This document shows positions 33,046-44,087 of a stretch of 64,000 nucleotides of DNA, in pieces (the stretch's first letter is position 1; each line of letters starts with the position of its first letter). The position numbers and the translations under genes were made by a program. A model generated the notes under the pieces. The model worked only from the letters and a program-made list of their open reading frames with translations, made no database searches and was not told the origin of the DNA. Source of the DNA: Sanguinoderma infundibulare (Eukaryota; Basidiomycota; Agaricomycetes; Polyporales; Polyporaceae); assembly GCA_032821775.1 (NCBI GenBank), contig JAVLRN010000006.1, positions 930,001 to 994,000 on the forward strand, in the 5' to 3' direction.

Positions 33046-35749
33046 TTACGACTTGGCGGACTGCTTCTTCGCCGTGCCGATCGAGGTGTTGTTCACCTGC
33101 GTGGCATGAAAGTTTAGAGCAGACCGGGAAGGGAAGGGAAGGACACGAGACGCACCTTGGTCGCGAAGCGCAACGAGCACAGCGACTCGTTCAGGTGGGT
33201 CGCGAGCGGGGAGAGGTTGAGGAACATGAGCGTCTTCGAGTTCCCGCTCAGCGAGTTTTGCAGCAGGTACGTGAGCTTCGAAACCCATCACGTCAGCTCC
33301 AGCTCTCTCTCCTCGGCGCATCTGAGCAACGCACCTTGGAGTTCCGGTACGGGATGTGCTTGTCGCCCTTGCCCTCGCCCTTCTCGCCGAGCGCGGCGAT
33401 GACGTCCCCGAGCGCGCTCAAGCTCTTGTTGATGCTCTGCGTCTCCTTCAGCCTGTCCTTGTCGCTCCCCGCGCCGCTCTTCTCGAGCCGCTCGCTGCCG
33501 GCGAGGTCGACGAGGTTCAGGCTGCCCTCGCACGACTCGCCGGTGAGCGCGTTCGTGCCGCGGATCCGGAGCGTGAAGACCGAGTGCGAGCGCGAGGAGC
33601 GCTCGTTCATGAGCGTCGCCGCGACGGTGCGGCGGCCCTGGGCGAGCGCGAGGAGCGCGCGGACCTGGGTGGGCGAGGCGAGCGGGACGACGTTGGCGTC
33701 GGTGACGGACGTGCGGCCCGTCTTGGGGTCGTGCTTGATCTCGTGCTTCTTCTTGTCGAACTCGGCCTTGCCGAGGAGGTCGTTGATCGTCTCGTTGTAC
33801 TGCTCGCCGAGGTCAGAGGGCGATGACGGACGGAATGGAGGGGACGTACGATCTCGAGGAACTGGCCCTCCATCTTGTACTGCCAGCCTTTGCTCTTGAG
33901 CTCGTCAGCGACGCGGAAGACCTGCTCGACGGCCCGGGGGATCATGCCCGCCGTCGCCTCAGTCTACGTGCAGGTCAGGATCTGTGCGCATATATGCGGC
34001 CATGGGTGAAGGAAGAGACGTACTGGACCGCCTTCCATCGTGAAGGACTTGCCAGAGCCCGTCTGGCCGTACGCGAACACGCAGACGTTGTAGCCGTCCG
34101 TGCAGCTCTGCGCGAGCTGGGAGATCTCCTCGAAGACTTCGGCTTGGGTTGAATGCGGCTCAAATACCTGCGAAGCCAGTCTTTCAGCGCATCGTCACAA
34201 CGTAGAAGATCCGCGCGCCTTACTCTGTCAAAGTTGAATTGCCACTCGCCCTTGCGCTCCTGGCCGGTCGCGCTCTCGCTCGACGAGCTGACCACGATCT
34301 CCTTGTGGTCTAGCCTATCCGGATACGCAAGCTGGGCCATCGCCTCCTCGCGCATCCTTGCCTCCTGCTCGGGATCAGGACTCACAGTCCCGTCCGTAAT
34401 CTCCCCAGTCGACGATGTAGACGCGACAAGCGTCGTTGAGAGGATGTCCGACCTCAGGACCGGCCTGACGCGACAGAACACGCGAATGTTCCCCTTGAGC
34501 TCCTGCACCATATTATGCAGCTTCCTCCGCACCGTCTCGCCCTCGCGCGCTTCGCGCTCGAGCTCGTCGCACCTTTTCATCGCACGCTCGAGCTGAATGG
34601 CCAAGTCCGCCTTGGTGCCCACCGTGCGATCGTGCTCGGCCTGGAACACCGCCTTCTCTGCCTGCATGGCGGTGATCTGCGCGGTCAGGCTGAGCTGCGC
34701 GGTCGCCTGTTGGGCGATGGTCGCCTTGAGGCCCTTGACTGTCTCACGCTCGCGCTCGAGGTCGCCCTGGTACATCCTGAGGTCCTCGTTGAGCTCGCGG
34801 AGCTCCCTGTCCTTCCTGCGGAGGTCGGCCTGGAGCTCGCAGACCTCGCGCTCATGGCGCTGGCGGAGGGTGGAGAGCTCGTCGGAGGCGAGGAAGAGCT
34901 CCTTGCGCTGGGCGAGCTCCTGGGACTTGGCGGTGGTGAGCTCGCGCGAGAGGGCTTCGTGGGAGGCCTGGAGGTCGGAGCGCTTGGCGCGTTCTTGGGC
35001 GAGCTCTGCGTCGAGGCGGGCAGCGTCGGCGGCGCGGGCAGACTCGATATTGGAGATTTGGTCTTGGAGGGATTGGAAGCGGTCGTTGGTAGCGGCGGCA
35101 GCAGTCGTGGTGCGTGCGCTAAACGAGCGAGGTTAGAGGAGGACGGTCATGAACGATCACGAGCAGTGGCTGTCACTACAGAACTGGGGATGCAGAGCAG
35201 TCAAGTACGCGGAAAGGACGTAAAAATTGGCCATTGGGGTGCCTTCTCTCGCTCCGCTATGACACTGACGCAGAGTATATGCGCGACCGAACATCCGTTC
35301 TCCGCCCCTCCACGACCTAACCACACCGTCGGACCGAGGACAATGGACACTCACGTTGTTCGTGTAGTAGGTCTCGCAGGTGGTCGTACGGGGGCAGTTT
35401 TGGGTGGTGCACTCGTCGCCCGTGTCGTTCTTCTCGTAGTCGTGGTGGTCGAGGTAGATAGCGCAGGTGCCTTGGGCTTGGTGAGCGGCGGGGGCCCCTT
35501 GCCCAGACGACTCGTGGTGTTTCCATTCGGGAGGGCCTTGACAGGTCGAAGAGGTTGGTTGGCGTCGCCTTCGGCGATGGCGGCGAGCTTGCGGGGCTGG
35601 TGGTCGACGCCAATGTTCTCTTGTGCCTTGCGCTTGAGGGAGTTTGTTGAGGACGCCATGGAAGATGCTGAGCGAGAGGCGATGGTAGGTGCCGATGATT
35701 GACCTGGACGGTCTGGAGAAGAGGAGCGCAACCGTGGGAGACAAGACAT
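33046..35749 (-). CDS. KAR3: Kinesin-14 (C-terminal motor, Kar3/KlpA type)
   Basis: A minus-strand gene ending at TGA 33046-33048. Order: a basic, Ser/Thr/Pro-rich tail ([20 protein letters not shown] ... [15 protein letters not shown]), a long coiled coil (about 34600-35100, Leu/Glu/Arg heptads such as [20 protein letters not shown]), then the kinesin-14 neck [20 protein letters not shown] directly before the motor. Motor motifs: P-loop [17 protein letters not shown], switch [13 protein letters not shown], switch [19 protein letters not shown], and [20 protein letters not shown]. It ends [20 protein letters not shown]. The neck-before-motor order predicts a minus-end-directed spindle and microtubule-bundling motor. 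Two in-frame starts are possible: ATG 35749 (MSCLPRL) or ATG 35659 (MASSTNS); the second looks more like family N-termini. An inverted-repeat arm of the copy C locus lies ~90 bp upstream of the first. Confidence 0.93.
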
Positions 35750-35840
35750 GGCGCGTATGAGAAGCCCTAGAGCCTTAGCGAGATCTGCGCCCTCGGCACA
35801 GTGGATGAGTGAACGAATCACAGTCAAGTGAACCAGAGTG

Positions 35841-35895
35841 AACCAAACCCCCTCCCGCGCCAATCCCCCAACGCGTTTGTCATGTGATCGTATCT
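35841..35895 (-). repeat. Left arm of an inverted repeat flanking copy C
   Basis: Reverse-complemented, this reads AAGATACGATCACATGACAA then ACGCGTTGGGGGATTGGCGC. It matches 37654-37710 on the plus strand at roughly 80% over ~55 bases. The two arms sit outside the two ends of repeat copy C and face each other, about 1.76 kb apart. No such arms were found around copies A, B, D or E. The arm lies just upstream of the kinesin start codon. Confidence 0.7.
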
Positions 35896-35966
35896 TTCTC
35901 TTTAGCGCCCGCCCGACCGTTGACACGCTGCGACGATTGAAACCTCCGAACGGCGATTGCACTCAA

Positions 35967-37610
35967 CTTACTTTCGCGACTCCCAGCTTGGAGCCATCTC
36001 GGCGGCCTAAGCAGGTGCGCAGTCGGTCTGATCTTGCTGACAATCCGTAGATAGTTTGCACATACATCAGAGGATTCTTCGGACGCGGCGCTGTCCGGGT
36101 CGTCTTATCTGGCTGTCCACCGTCCCCTTCTTACTGTCCGCCGAGTCCTCGCTCTCGCTCTCCTCTTGTGAGGGTTTGGCAGCCATCTAGCTCAACTCGA
36201 CTTCGGTTCTTGTTCGGGTCCTCCGGTTTGATGGCGGCGGACACAACATGTGAACATCAATGTCTGCCGCCTAATGCGTCATTCATCGTCCCGCACCACC
36301 GTATCGCCAGCAACTTAGCCACTCTAAAGGTTGACAGTGTCCGGCAGCCCGAGCCGGGGATTCGCAAGCCTCTGCAAGCCTCGTTTTGTGCAAGTCGTCC
36401 GAGGCTAGCCAACTATGGAAGGTGACCTGCTAAATCGGAACCGGAGGTTGGGTGGTTAGCCACCATCGTGAAGGGCATAAAGAACCACCCCGAAGAGCCG
36501 TCTCCGCATCCACAGCCCTCATCATCTACCAGTGCGACTACCCCACACGCACCACCAGCGCTCACCAGCGATGCTCTTCATCATCTTCTCTCGTTCGCCT
36601 GCATCTAGAAAACAACAAAACCCAGATCTGCTTCCTTTCCTGTCTGCTTACAAGAAGACTCGTCATTCTCCGTTCCTCATGGCTCGGTTCTTGTTCCACC
36701 CAACTCGGCCTCCTGACTCGACATCTCCCGGTCGGGGACGGCGTGTCGGGCCCTAGCTGTCCACACGCCGCGTCCCTGGCCCCCGCGTTCGATCTCGCTC
36801 TCCTTTCCTCTAACGACCTGCTGCCGAAACCGCCCCAATGTCTGATCAGCCCCCTCGACCAATATGGACGACGCCTACTGTCGCTGCGCCCTCAAGACTC
36901 CCTCCTCGATCACCAAGCGTTAGGCTATGCCGTGTCTCACACGGTTGCGATCGCGGAGGAACACTTGGTTAGTTACCTAGTCCAGTATTCACCTTTCCAC
37001 TTTGGCTGACCGTCTCGATTGTGGTAGAGGGCCTCGGCCCGAGCTGGCGCATACGACTACCGTTTGCCGCCTCCACGGGCCGCTATGTCCACGGCGCCCT
37101 CGAGCATCGATACCTTTCTGCTATACTGCCGCACACGGCGCCGCGACAGTGTCGCAGAATGGTGCACTCGGTAAGTCGCCTTCACACGCTATCCTACGTT
37201 CGTATCTGACCCCCATACCCTGGAACGACAGAATCGCGTCGGACAAGCACGACAGGCGTTCGCCAGACCCCGCGGGACTCGCGCAGACGTCGTCCACGGT
37301 TGCGCGCGCGTCTCTCCTTCCCCCTGCCTTCGGCCGGGGCCATGGGGTGGAACCAGAGGGACGCGCCAGGGGACCTGGTCGGCTTTGGAGGAGGTTTTGG
37401 CGCGGTCATTTATGGAGAGGTTGCGAGGTCGATGTCAGTCGGGAGAAAAGAGAAAACCCCGGGCGCGGCATGTACACGATCACCGAGTTCGTTGTGTAGA
37501 TGCGGTCCGGCACAAAAACACGCAATAATAGAAAATCGTCAACTCGGAACGTGGACTCGTGTATGAGTTTGGAGGTTCGAATGCTCAACATGAGCTAGAT
37601 CGTCGATGTC
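35967..37610 (+). repeat. Repeat family copy C
   Basis: A full-length copy beginning at the same CTCCCAGCTTGGAGCC region as A and ending at ...TGAGCTAGATCGTCGATGTC like B. The TATA position is changed to CATAAA (36476-36481). The splice-like signals and the terminal GMYTITEFVV frame (TAG at 37497-37499) are kept. Two changes in the middle alter conserved bases: AATGGTGCACTCG replaces AAAAGTACACTCG near 37158, a difference shared with copy D, and several C/T differences occur elsewhere. It starts ~220 bp from the kinesin gene's upstream ATG. Confidence 0.85.
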
Positions 37611-37653
37611 TCGACAACAGTGTCGAGCGTCCGAGTCTCAAGCAAGGATAATT

Positions 37654-37710
37654 AAGATACGATCACACGACATACGCGTCGTGGGATTGACGCGAGGGGC
37701 TGGTTGGTCC
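37654..37710 (+). repeat. Right arm of an inverted repeat flanking copy C
   Basis: Reads AAGATACGATCACACGACAT then ACGCGTCGTGGGATTGACGC, matching the reverse complement of 35841-35895. Translated in the same phase, both arms give KIRSHD-x-RV-x-GL. Further right, 37832-37875 carries the GCGGCCCGGGCGGCAAACCC block that directly follows copy B, so copy C has about 220 bases inserted relative to B at this junction. Confidence 0.7.
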
Positions 37711-37875
37711 GCTTTGTTCCCGGATCGAACGATGGCTCTAGAGATAATGCGACGCTTGCACGCCAGGACTGTGCCGGATATCACTACTAGTCAACGACGA
37801 TGTGTAAATACGTACGCAACGAAATGCAGAGCTAGGCAGACGCTTTGGCGGCCCGGGCGGCAAACCCATCCCAAA

Positions 37876-38912
37876 CCCGCGCGTCTCGAGAGTCGAACAC
37901 CATCATCATCTCCCCATGCTGTTCTCTCCTTGCCATCTGGACAAGGCATCTCGCTCGCTCTAGCTTTCACGAGGCCTCCGTCGAGGCAGGTTGGCACACT
38001 TCAGATCGTATCATTTTCCGGGCATCGGTGATGTGTAAGTACGTATCATTAATCTCAAGGCTGTCAGTGCGCAGCGCGAATGTGGGTACTGTGTTTGATT
38101 ATTGCACGTCTCTCCTGTTCGCCGCTTATAAGTATTGATCTGCTAGCTTGAGCTGGAGTTTTAGGCTCGAACCAACTCGTGCGCGTATACACAAACGGGA
38201 GATAGCCAAGGTTCCGACCGCCGTAGATCGAAGATCTTGTGGTCCAGTTGTGCGACGTCTCTGTTCGAGCGGGGCGAGATATGGGTATGCACGTCGCCAG
38301 TCTACGTTCCTTACGGCCGTGATGTCTCACGTCAGCGCTACAGCTTGATTTTCTCGCGATGTCACGATGAGGACAAGATGAGGAAGTAGAATTGTGACCA
38401 CAGCCGACGCAGTGTCAGTGATCTTGGCAACAAGAACTCGAACATCCTCCTCGGGAGTCTAGTCGTGACTGAACCATCGTATGTATGTAGTCCCATTGTG
38501 CTTTACAGTACTTAGTGAGGTTGACAGTGAGCATCCTTGCTTACTGGTTCTTGGCAGATTTTGTTGGACTCGACTTGTGGTGGAAAGCAACCTACACAAC
38601 GTTCGTTCAACACCTGGACCTTGTTTGCTCCCAGATGGTATTTAACGTATGTATGATCCGCCAAGCAAATCACCCCATCAAAACGCCTCATGGTGGACAC
38701 CGCCCCTCAGTCGGGTTGATCTTGCATATGGTTACGAGCGTCCAACGCAGAGCGCCGGACCTTGCGGTTCGCAGCTACTTCCAGCATGTCGGCAGAGACG
38801 CGGGTTTGATCCGTCGACGAGTTATAAAGTTCCGGATGTGCAGCGCTGTGCCCTGTGCACCACCTGCCCCACATTCGGTTGCGAGTAGAACCTCCACCGC
38901 TCCACTCTCATC
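37876..38912. other. 1 kb upstream of the GH43 gene, no gene seen
   Basis: No convincing coding frame. A TATAAA at about 38823-38828 (in GTTATAAAGTTCC) lies ~85-90 bp before the GH43 ATG and is a good TATA-box candidate for that secreted-enzyme gene. Confidence 0.45.
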
Positions 38913-40114
38913 ATGAAGTTCTCCATCCTCGCATCCATCATCTCTCTCGCCACCCTCACGCTCGCAACACCAAACCCACTCCCCGGTAGCAGTGTGTATT
39001 CTGGCGCCCGCTCTCTGATCCCCCGATTCGCTCACATCTTGTATTAACGTTGAACAGGCAACATTCAGGTGCGCGACCCGGCAATCTGGTACAATGCCGA
39101 CAGCAAGAAGTATTTCGTCTTCTCCACCGACGGCAACATCAAGATCTTCACATCCACCGCCCTCACGGGCCCATGGACGCAGGTCGGCTCGGTGCTCCCC
39201 AACTGCTCCAACATCAACACTTCGAGCAAATGCACCCTTTGGGCACCCGACGTTAACTTCGTCAACGGCCAGTACGTCCTGTACTACTCCACGTCGGTGA
39301 TCGGCACCCAGAACTCTGCGATCGGTGTCGCGACGAGCCCGTCTATGGAGCCCGGTACTTGGACCGACCTCGGCGCGGTTATCACCTCCGCCCCCGGCGA
39401 TTCGTACAACGCCAGTACGTCTTCAGCATTCACTTGCGCTGCTTCTTGGTTCGACTCCTGTTCCGTGCATGGCGCGTTCTAATATATTTACCTTTGGGCA
39501 GTTGACGCGAACCTGTTCGTCGAGAACGGCCAGATGAAGCTCGGCTTCGGCTCGTATTGGGACGGCATCTTCCAGGTCCCGCTCAGCAGCATCAACACCG
39601 CAGCCCAGGCTCTCCCCGGCACCCACCTCGCGGGCTACAACGGTCGCAAGGCCGAGGGCAGCTTCACCTACAAGTCTCCGGACTCGTCCTACTACTTCGA
39701 GTTCTTCTCCGACGGCATCACCCCCTTAAACGGCGTACGTTCTCTCCTCACGCTCCTTTTGCCAGTCTTCTCAGCTTACTGACGCGGACGTGGAACGCGC
39801 AGGCGACGAGCCGCCCAGCGACAGGCGACGAGTACAAGGTGCGCGTGGGGCGCGGAACGAGCGCGTCGGGCCCGTTCGTCGGCGGGGCCGGCAACCAGAT
39901 CACGCTCAACCTCACCCCGCCGACGGGCAACATCGTCCTCGGCTCGCACGACAACATCTATGCGCCCGGTGGCCAGAGCCTGTTCCGCGACCCCGTCAGC
40001 AACCGGGACGTGATGGTGTACCATTACGTCCCGAACGACGCGTTTGGCGGCCCGTCGTACCTTGGCATCAACTACGTCGACTTCTCGTCAGGCTGGCCGG
40101 TCGTTGTGGACTGA
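38913..40114 (+). CDS. Secreted GH43 arabinanase (endo-1,5-alpha-L-arabinanase type)
   Basis: Four exons from ATG 38913 to TGA 40112-40114. A signal peptide is clear (MKFSILASIISLATLTLATP). The five-bladed propeller catalytic residues of family GH43 are visible: general base Asp in NIQVRDPAIWYNADSK, the pKa-modulating Asp in SYNAIDANLFVENGQ, and the general acid Glu in GYNGRKAEGSFTYKS. Other family features are CTLWAPDVNFVNGQYVLYYS and PGGQSLFRDPVSNRDVMVYH. The mature enzyme (~310 residues) should cleave alpha-1,5-arabinan side chains of pectin outside the cell. A TATA box lies ~85 bp upstream, fitting an inducible gene. Downstream it faces repeat copy D tail to tail. Its 3' half and flank have a broken inverted copy at 10268-10886. 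Confidence 0.92.
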
Positions 40115-40417
40115 GGGCACGATGGGAGGAAAGGGAGATCGCTGTGGATTCGTTGGAGGTTACTACTAATCCGTAATTTATGTTATGCAGTCCGGTATTC
40201 TCGACTGCAAGAGTTGCATGATGTATCCTTCTACACAGCGCAGCCATGGTAGATGATCATGGCGCGTATGAGAGGCCTTATTAACAAGATTCGCGCATGC
40301 AGAATGGTGGAGGAACGAAGTGAACCAACCGGCCTGGCACGTTAATGAAATCACCCTGCAACGCGTCTATCATCGTATCCTGCCTTTGCTCGCCCTGGCG
40401 GTTGTCGATGTTGAGGC

Positions 40418-41992
40418 TCATGTTGAGCATTCGAAGCTCCAAGCGCATACGCGAGTCCATGTTCCGAGTTGACAATTTTCTATTATTGCGTGTTTTTGTG
40501 CCGGACCGCATCTACACAACGAACTCGGTGATCGTGTACATGCCGCGTCCGGGGTTTTCTCTTTTCTCCCGACTGACATCGACCTCGCAACCTCTCCATA
40601 AACGACCGCGCCAAAACCTCCTCCAAAGCCGATCAGGTCCCTTGGCGCGTCCCTCTCGTTCCACCCCACGGCCCCGGCCGAAGGCAGGGGGAGGGAGAGA
40701 CGCGCGCGCAACTGTGGACGACGTCTGCGCGAGTCCCGCGGGGTCTGGCGAACGCCTGTCGTGCTTGTCTGACGCGATTCTGTCGTTCCAGGGTATGGGG
40801 GTCAGATACGAACGTGGGATAATGTGCGAGGGCGACTTACCGAGTGCACCATTCTGCGACACTGTATGCGGCAGTGCGGCAGAAAGGTATCCGTGCTCGA
40901 GCGCGCCGTGGACATAGCGGCCCGTGAAGGCGGCAAACGGTAGTCGTATGCGCCAGCTCGGGCCGAGGCCTCCTACCACAATCAAGACGATCAGCCAAAG
41001 TGGAAAGGTGAACACTGGACTAGGTAACTCACCGAGTGTTCCTCCGCGATCGCAGCCGTGTGAGACACGGCATAGCCTAACGCTTGGTGATCGAGGAGGG
41101 AGGCTTGAGGGCGAAGCGACAGTAGGCGTCGTCCGTATTGGTCAAGGGGGCTGACCAGACATTGGGGCGGTTTCGGCAGCAGGTCGTTATAGGAAAGGAG
41201 AGCGAGGTCGAACGCGGGGGCCAGGGACGCGGCGTGTGGACAGCTAGGGTCCAACACGCCGTCCCCGACCGGGAGACGTCGAGTCAGGAGGCCGAGTTGG
41301 GTGGAACAAGAACCGAGGCATGAGAAGGGGAGAATGACGAGTCTTCTTGCAAGCAGACAGGAAAGGAAGCAGATCTGGGTTTTGTTGTTTTCTGGATGGA
41401 GGCGAAGGAGAGAAGATGATGAAGAGCATCGCTGGTGAGCGCTGGTGGTGCCTGTGGGGTAGTCGCACTGGTAGATGATGAAGGCTGTGAATGCGGAGAC
41501 GGCTCTTCGGGGTGGTTCTTTATACCCTTCACGATGGTGGCTAACCACCCAACCTCCGGTTCCGATTTAGCAAGTCACCTTCCATAGTTGGCTAGCCTCG
41601 GACGACTTGCACAGAACGAGGCTTGCAGAGGCTTGCGAATCCCCGGCTCGGGCTGCCGGACACTGTCAGCCTTCAGAGTGGCTAAGTTGCTGGCGATACG
41701 GTGGTGCGGGACGATGAATGACGCATGAGGCGGCAGACATTGATGTTCGCATGTTGTGTCCCCCGCCCTCAAACCCGAGGAACCGAACAATAACCGAAGT
41801 CGAGTTGAGCTAGATGGCTGCCAAATCCTCACAAGAGGAGAGCGAGAGCGAGGACTCGGCGGACAGTAAGAAGGGGACGGTGGACAGCGAGATAAGAGGA
41901 CCCGGACAGCGCATCCGAAGATTCCTCTGATGTAGGTGCAGACTATCTACGGATTATCAGCAAGATCAGACCGAGTGCGCACCTGCTTCCAG
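40418..41992 (-). repeat. Repeat family copy D (minus strand)
   Basis: The same element on the opposite strand, with TATAAA at 41519-41524 (minus), the EEHS/GTGAGT junction near 41020, and the terminal frame ending at the complement of 40512. It shares its 3' flank (40115-40417) with copy A but not with B or C. It differs from A by a small deletion around the HTAP block (40860-40880: TGTATGCGGCAGTGCGGCAG replaces the longer GC-rich version). The 5' end near 41990 lacks the CTCCCAGCTTGG opening seen in A and C. Confidence 0.85.
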
Positions 41993-42281
41993 GCCCAAGT
42001 CGTCTGATCTCTGGGACGAATGTATCACTGTATGCATCTTCAACCACTCCTGTGGTCGCTCTCGAACGGCTGCGAACAACAATACAATTGGGAGAATATG
42101 AGCTCATGAAGCGATTGACTCGAACTCGTCATACAAATACAATGCAACAAACGATACCTGGCATGGCGTGATAGAACAAGGGGAATCGGGAAGAAAATCG
42201 CAATGGAACTAAGCCGAGGCGAATCAGCAGTCAGAAAGTCGAGATTGCGCTACAGAGGGAGGAACACACTCACCTCGATTT

Positions 42282-44087
42282 CTACCATTCAAACGGAATA
42301 ATCCAGTCGTCGTCCTGGTCCTCGTACGGGATCGGAAAATTGAAGATCGGGAAGAGCGGCATGAAATCGTCGTCGTCGTAGTACCCATCCTCGTCCCCCA
42401 TCATCTCGTCCTCGTCCTCATCGTCCTCGAAGACCTCGAGCCCGTCCCAGTCCACGTCCGCAACGACCTCCCGCAGGCGGTCGACGTCCTCCGCCGCGGC
42501 ATTGACACAATTCCGCAGCGTAAGCGTCGCGATCGGCACGCCCTCGTCGCACCGGACCATGAGCCACTCGAGCATCTCCTCCAGGTACTCCGACTCGTGG
42601 TCCGAGTGCGTGCACCCGAAGCGCACGGCCGTCATATGCACCGTGTGCAGCTTCGACGAGAGCATCCTGCCCCGCTGGTGCTCCCTGGCGCCCGCGTCCT
42701 CGCGCTGGACCTTCGACAGCGCGGTGAGGAGCCCGTGTTCGGGTTGGCCGGAGATCGAGAGCACGCGCAGGTCCGGCGTGCGCGAAAAGAGCTCCTTCCA
42801 GTCCCATGTCGTGAACGACGAGTGAACCTCGAGCCGGCGCACGCACGAGAAGAACGTCGCCTGGGTGAGGTGCTTCAGCGAGCGCGAGTGCGGGAACGCG
42901 TCGAGGTAGAGCTCGACGTCGGGTGTGGGCGTGGGTGATTCTGACATGTACCGTTCGCCGTCAACGACAGTCCGCCAACCCTTGACATACACCTGCGCGG
43001 AGTACACGGGGGAGAGGCGCGCGGTGAGGAGCGGCTTCGATCGCGCGAGGTGGTCGCTGAAGACTCGTACAAGCTCCTGCACGCCCTTCTCTGTCCGTCC
43101 AGTGACGACCAGGCGCGTGTTCGCGGGGAGGGAGACATGGTTGAGGAGGTTGGCGCAGTCGAGGACGTCGGAAATGAGGACAAGTTTGCGGAGGTTCGGA
43201 AGAGACACCGTGCGCTGGGACGCGGGGAGGCGCGTGGAGTCTTCTGGGAGGTGTGGGACGACTTCGTTGAGCTCCAAGTATTCGAGGGCGCTCATGGTCT
43301 CCAGCGCCGCGAGAAGCTGCGCGAAGGACCCGAGTCTATGGGTGTTGTCATGTCTGGAGATAACGGTGAGATTGGTGAGCGTGGAACAGAACAGGGGGTT
43401 GTCCCATTTGACGGTGATGTGATGGATATCTAAGTGGCGGAGATTGGGCGTGCTACCCTGGAAGAGCACAGGGACGACAGGCTGAAGTTTCTGTGGGAGG
43501 AGGCCACCCGGTTCGAAAATGTTGCTATCGGATAGGGAGAGGTTCTCCAGGATGTCCGCGCCGGCGGTCCACTTGGCGGTGTGGTTTTGGAGGACACGGA
43601 CGGGTCCGGAAACGCGAAGTTCCTTGAGGCGCCAGGAGTCGTTCATGATCATATCAAGGAGCGCCTTTTGGGGTTCATCGACGTAGGAAATGTTAGCAGT
43701 GACCCAGAGAGGGGCTTTCTTGGAGCGGGCAAAGATTTCCTGGGTAACATCGGGGCGAGCGAGGATCATCCTACTCCAAAATCTAGGAGTGTTTAGAGCG
43801 ATGTTGCGCCAGGAGCGGCAAACATGGGTGAGGGCGATCCACCTGTATGGAAGGGCAGAGCTGTGGAAGCACAGCTGACGAAAGCTGTAGTGGTAGATTG
43901 CGACCTCGGTAAACACCGCGGAAAGAAGCTCGGGGGGTAACTTTGAAATGGGAGCCATGGCATTTAGGCGACCCTTGAGGTCGACGATGGCTTCGACATG
44001 CTTGACAATCTCGCTCTCGATTACCTTGCGAGCACTGGCTGCGAGGTCGATCTCTGGGCAATCGTTATGCTGCACCCGTAGTGCCAT
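42282..44087 (-). CDS. F-box-like protein with degenerate leucine-rich repeats
   Basis: An intronless minus-strand frame of 601 codons, ATG 44087 to TAG/TGA at 42282. A short coiled coil (SARKVIESEIVKHVEAIVDL) precedes an F-box-like motif, SKLPPELLSAVFTEVAIYHY, with ALTHVCRSWRNIALNTPRFW (residues ~45-110). This is the standard layout of the expanded F-box family of mushrooms. The rest has irregular Leu-rich segments consistent with a leucine-rich repeat fold (NLRHLDIHHI, ALEYLELNEV, NLRKLVLISDVLDCANLLNH, LRVLSISG, IATLTLRNCV). The tail is strongly acidic (EDDEDEDEMMGDEDGYYDDD). Such proteins act as substrate receptors in SCF ubiquitin ligases; the target is unknown. The frame is intact. Confidence 0.9.
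   Translation of the reverse strand: MALRVQHNDCPEIDLAASARKVIESEIVKHVEAIVDLKGRLNAMAPISKLPPELLSAVFTEVAIYHYSFRQLCFHSSALPYRWIALTHVCRSWRNIALNTPRFWSRMILARPDVTQEIFARSKKAPLWVTANISYVDEPQKALLDMIMNDSWRLKELRVSGPVRVLQNHTAKWTAGADILENLSLSDSNIFEPGGLLPQKLQPVVPVLFQGSTPNLRHLDIHHITVKWDNPLFCSTLTNLTVISRHDNTHRLGSFAQLLAALETMSALEYLELNEVVPHLPEDSTRLPASQRTVSLPNLRKLVLISDVLDCANLLNHVSLPANTRLVVTGRTEKGVQELVRVFSDHLARSKPLLTARLSPVYSAQVYVKGWRTVVDGERYMSESPTPTPDVELYLDAFPHSRSLKHLTQATFFSCVRRLEVHSSFTTWDWKELFSRTPDLRVLSISGQPEHGLLTALSKVQREDAGAREHQRGRMLSSKLHTVHMTAVRFGCTHSDHESEYLEEMLEWLMVRCDEGVPIATLTLRNCVNAAAEDVDRLREVVADVDWDGLEVFEDDEDEDEMMGDEDGYYDDDDFMPLFPIFNFPIPYEDQDDDWIIPFEW

Noticed and set aside
34515..35702. 395-codon plus-strand frame
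   Set aside because: It is antisense to the kinesin coiled coil. GC-rich third positions leave the opposite strand open; no motifs.
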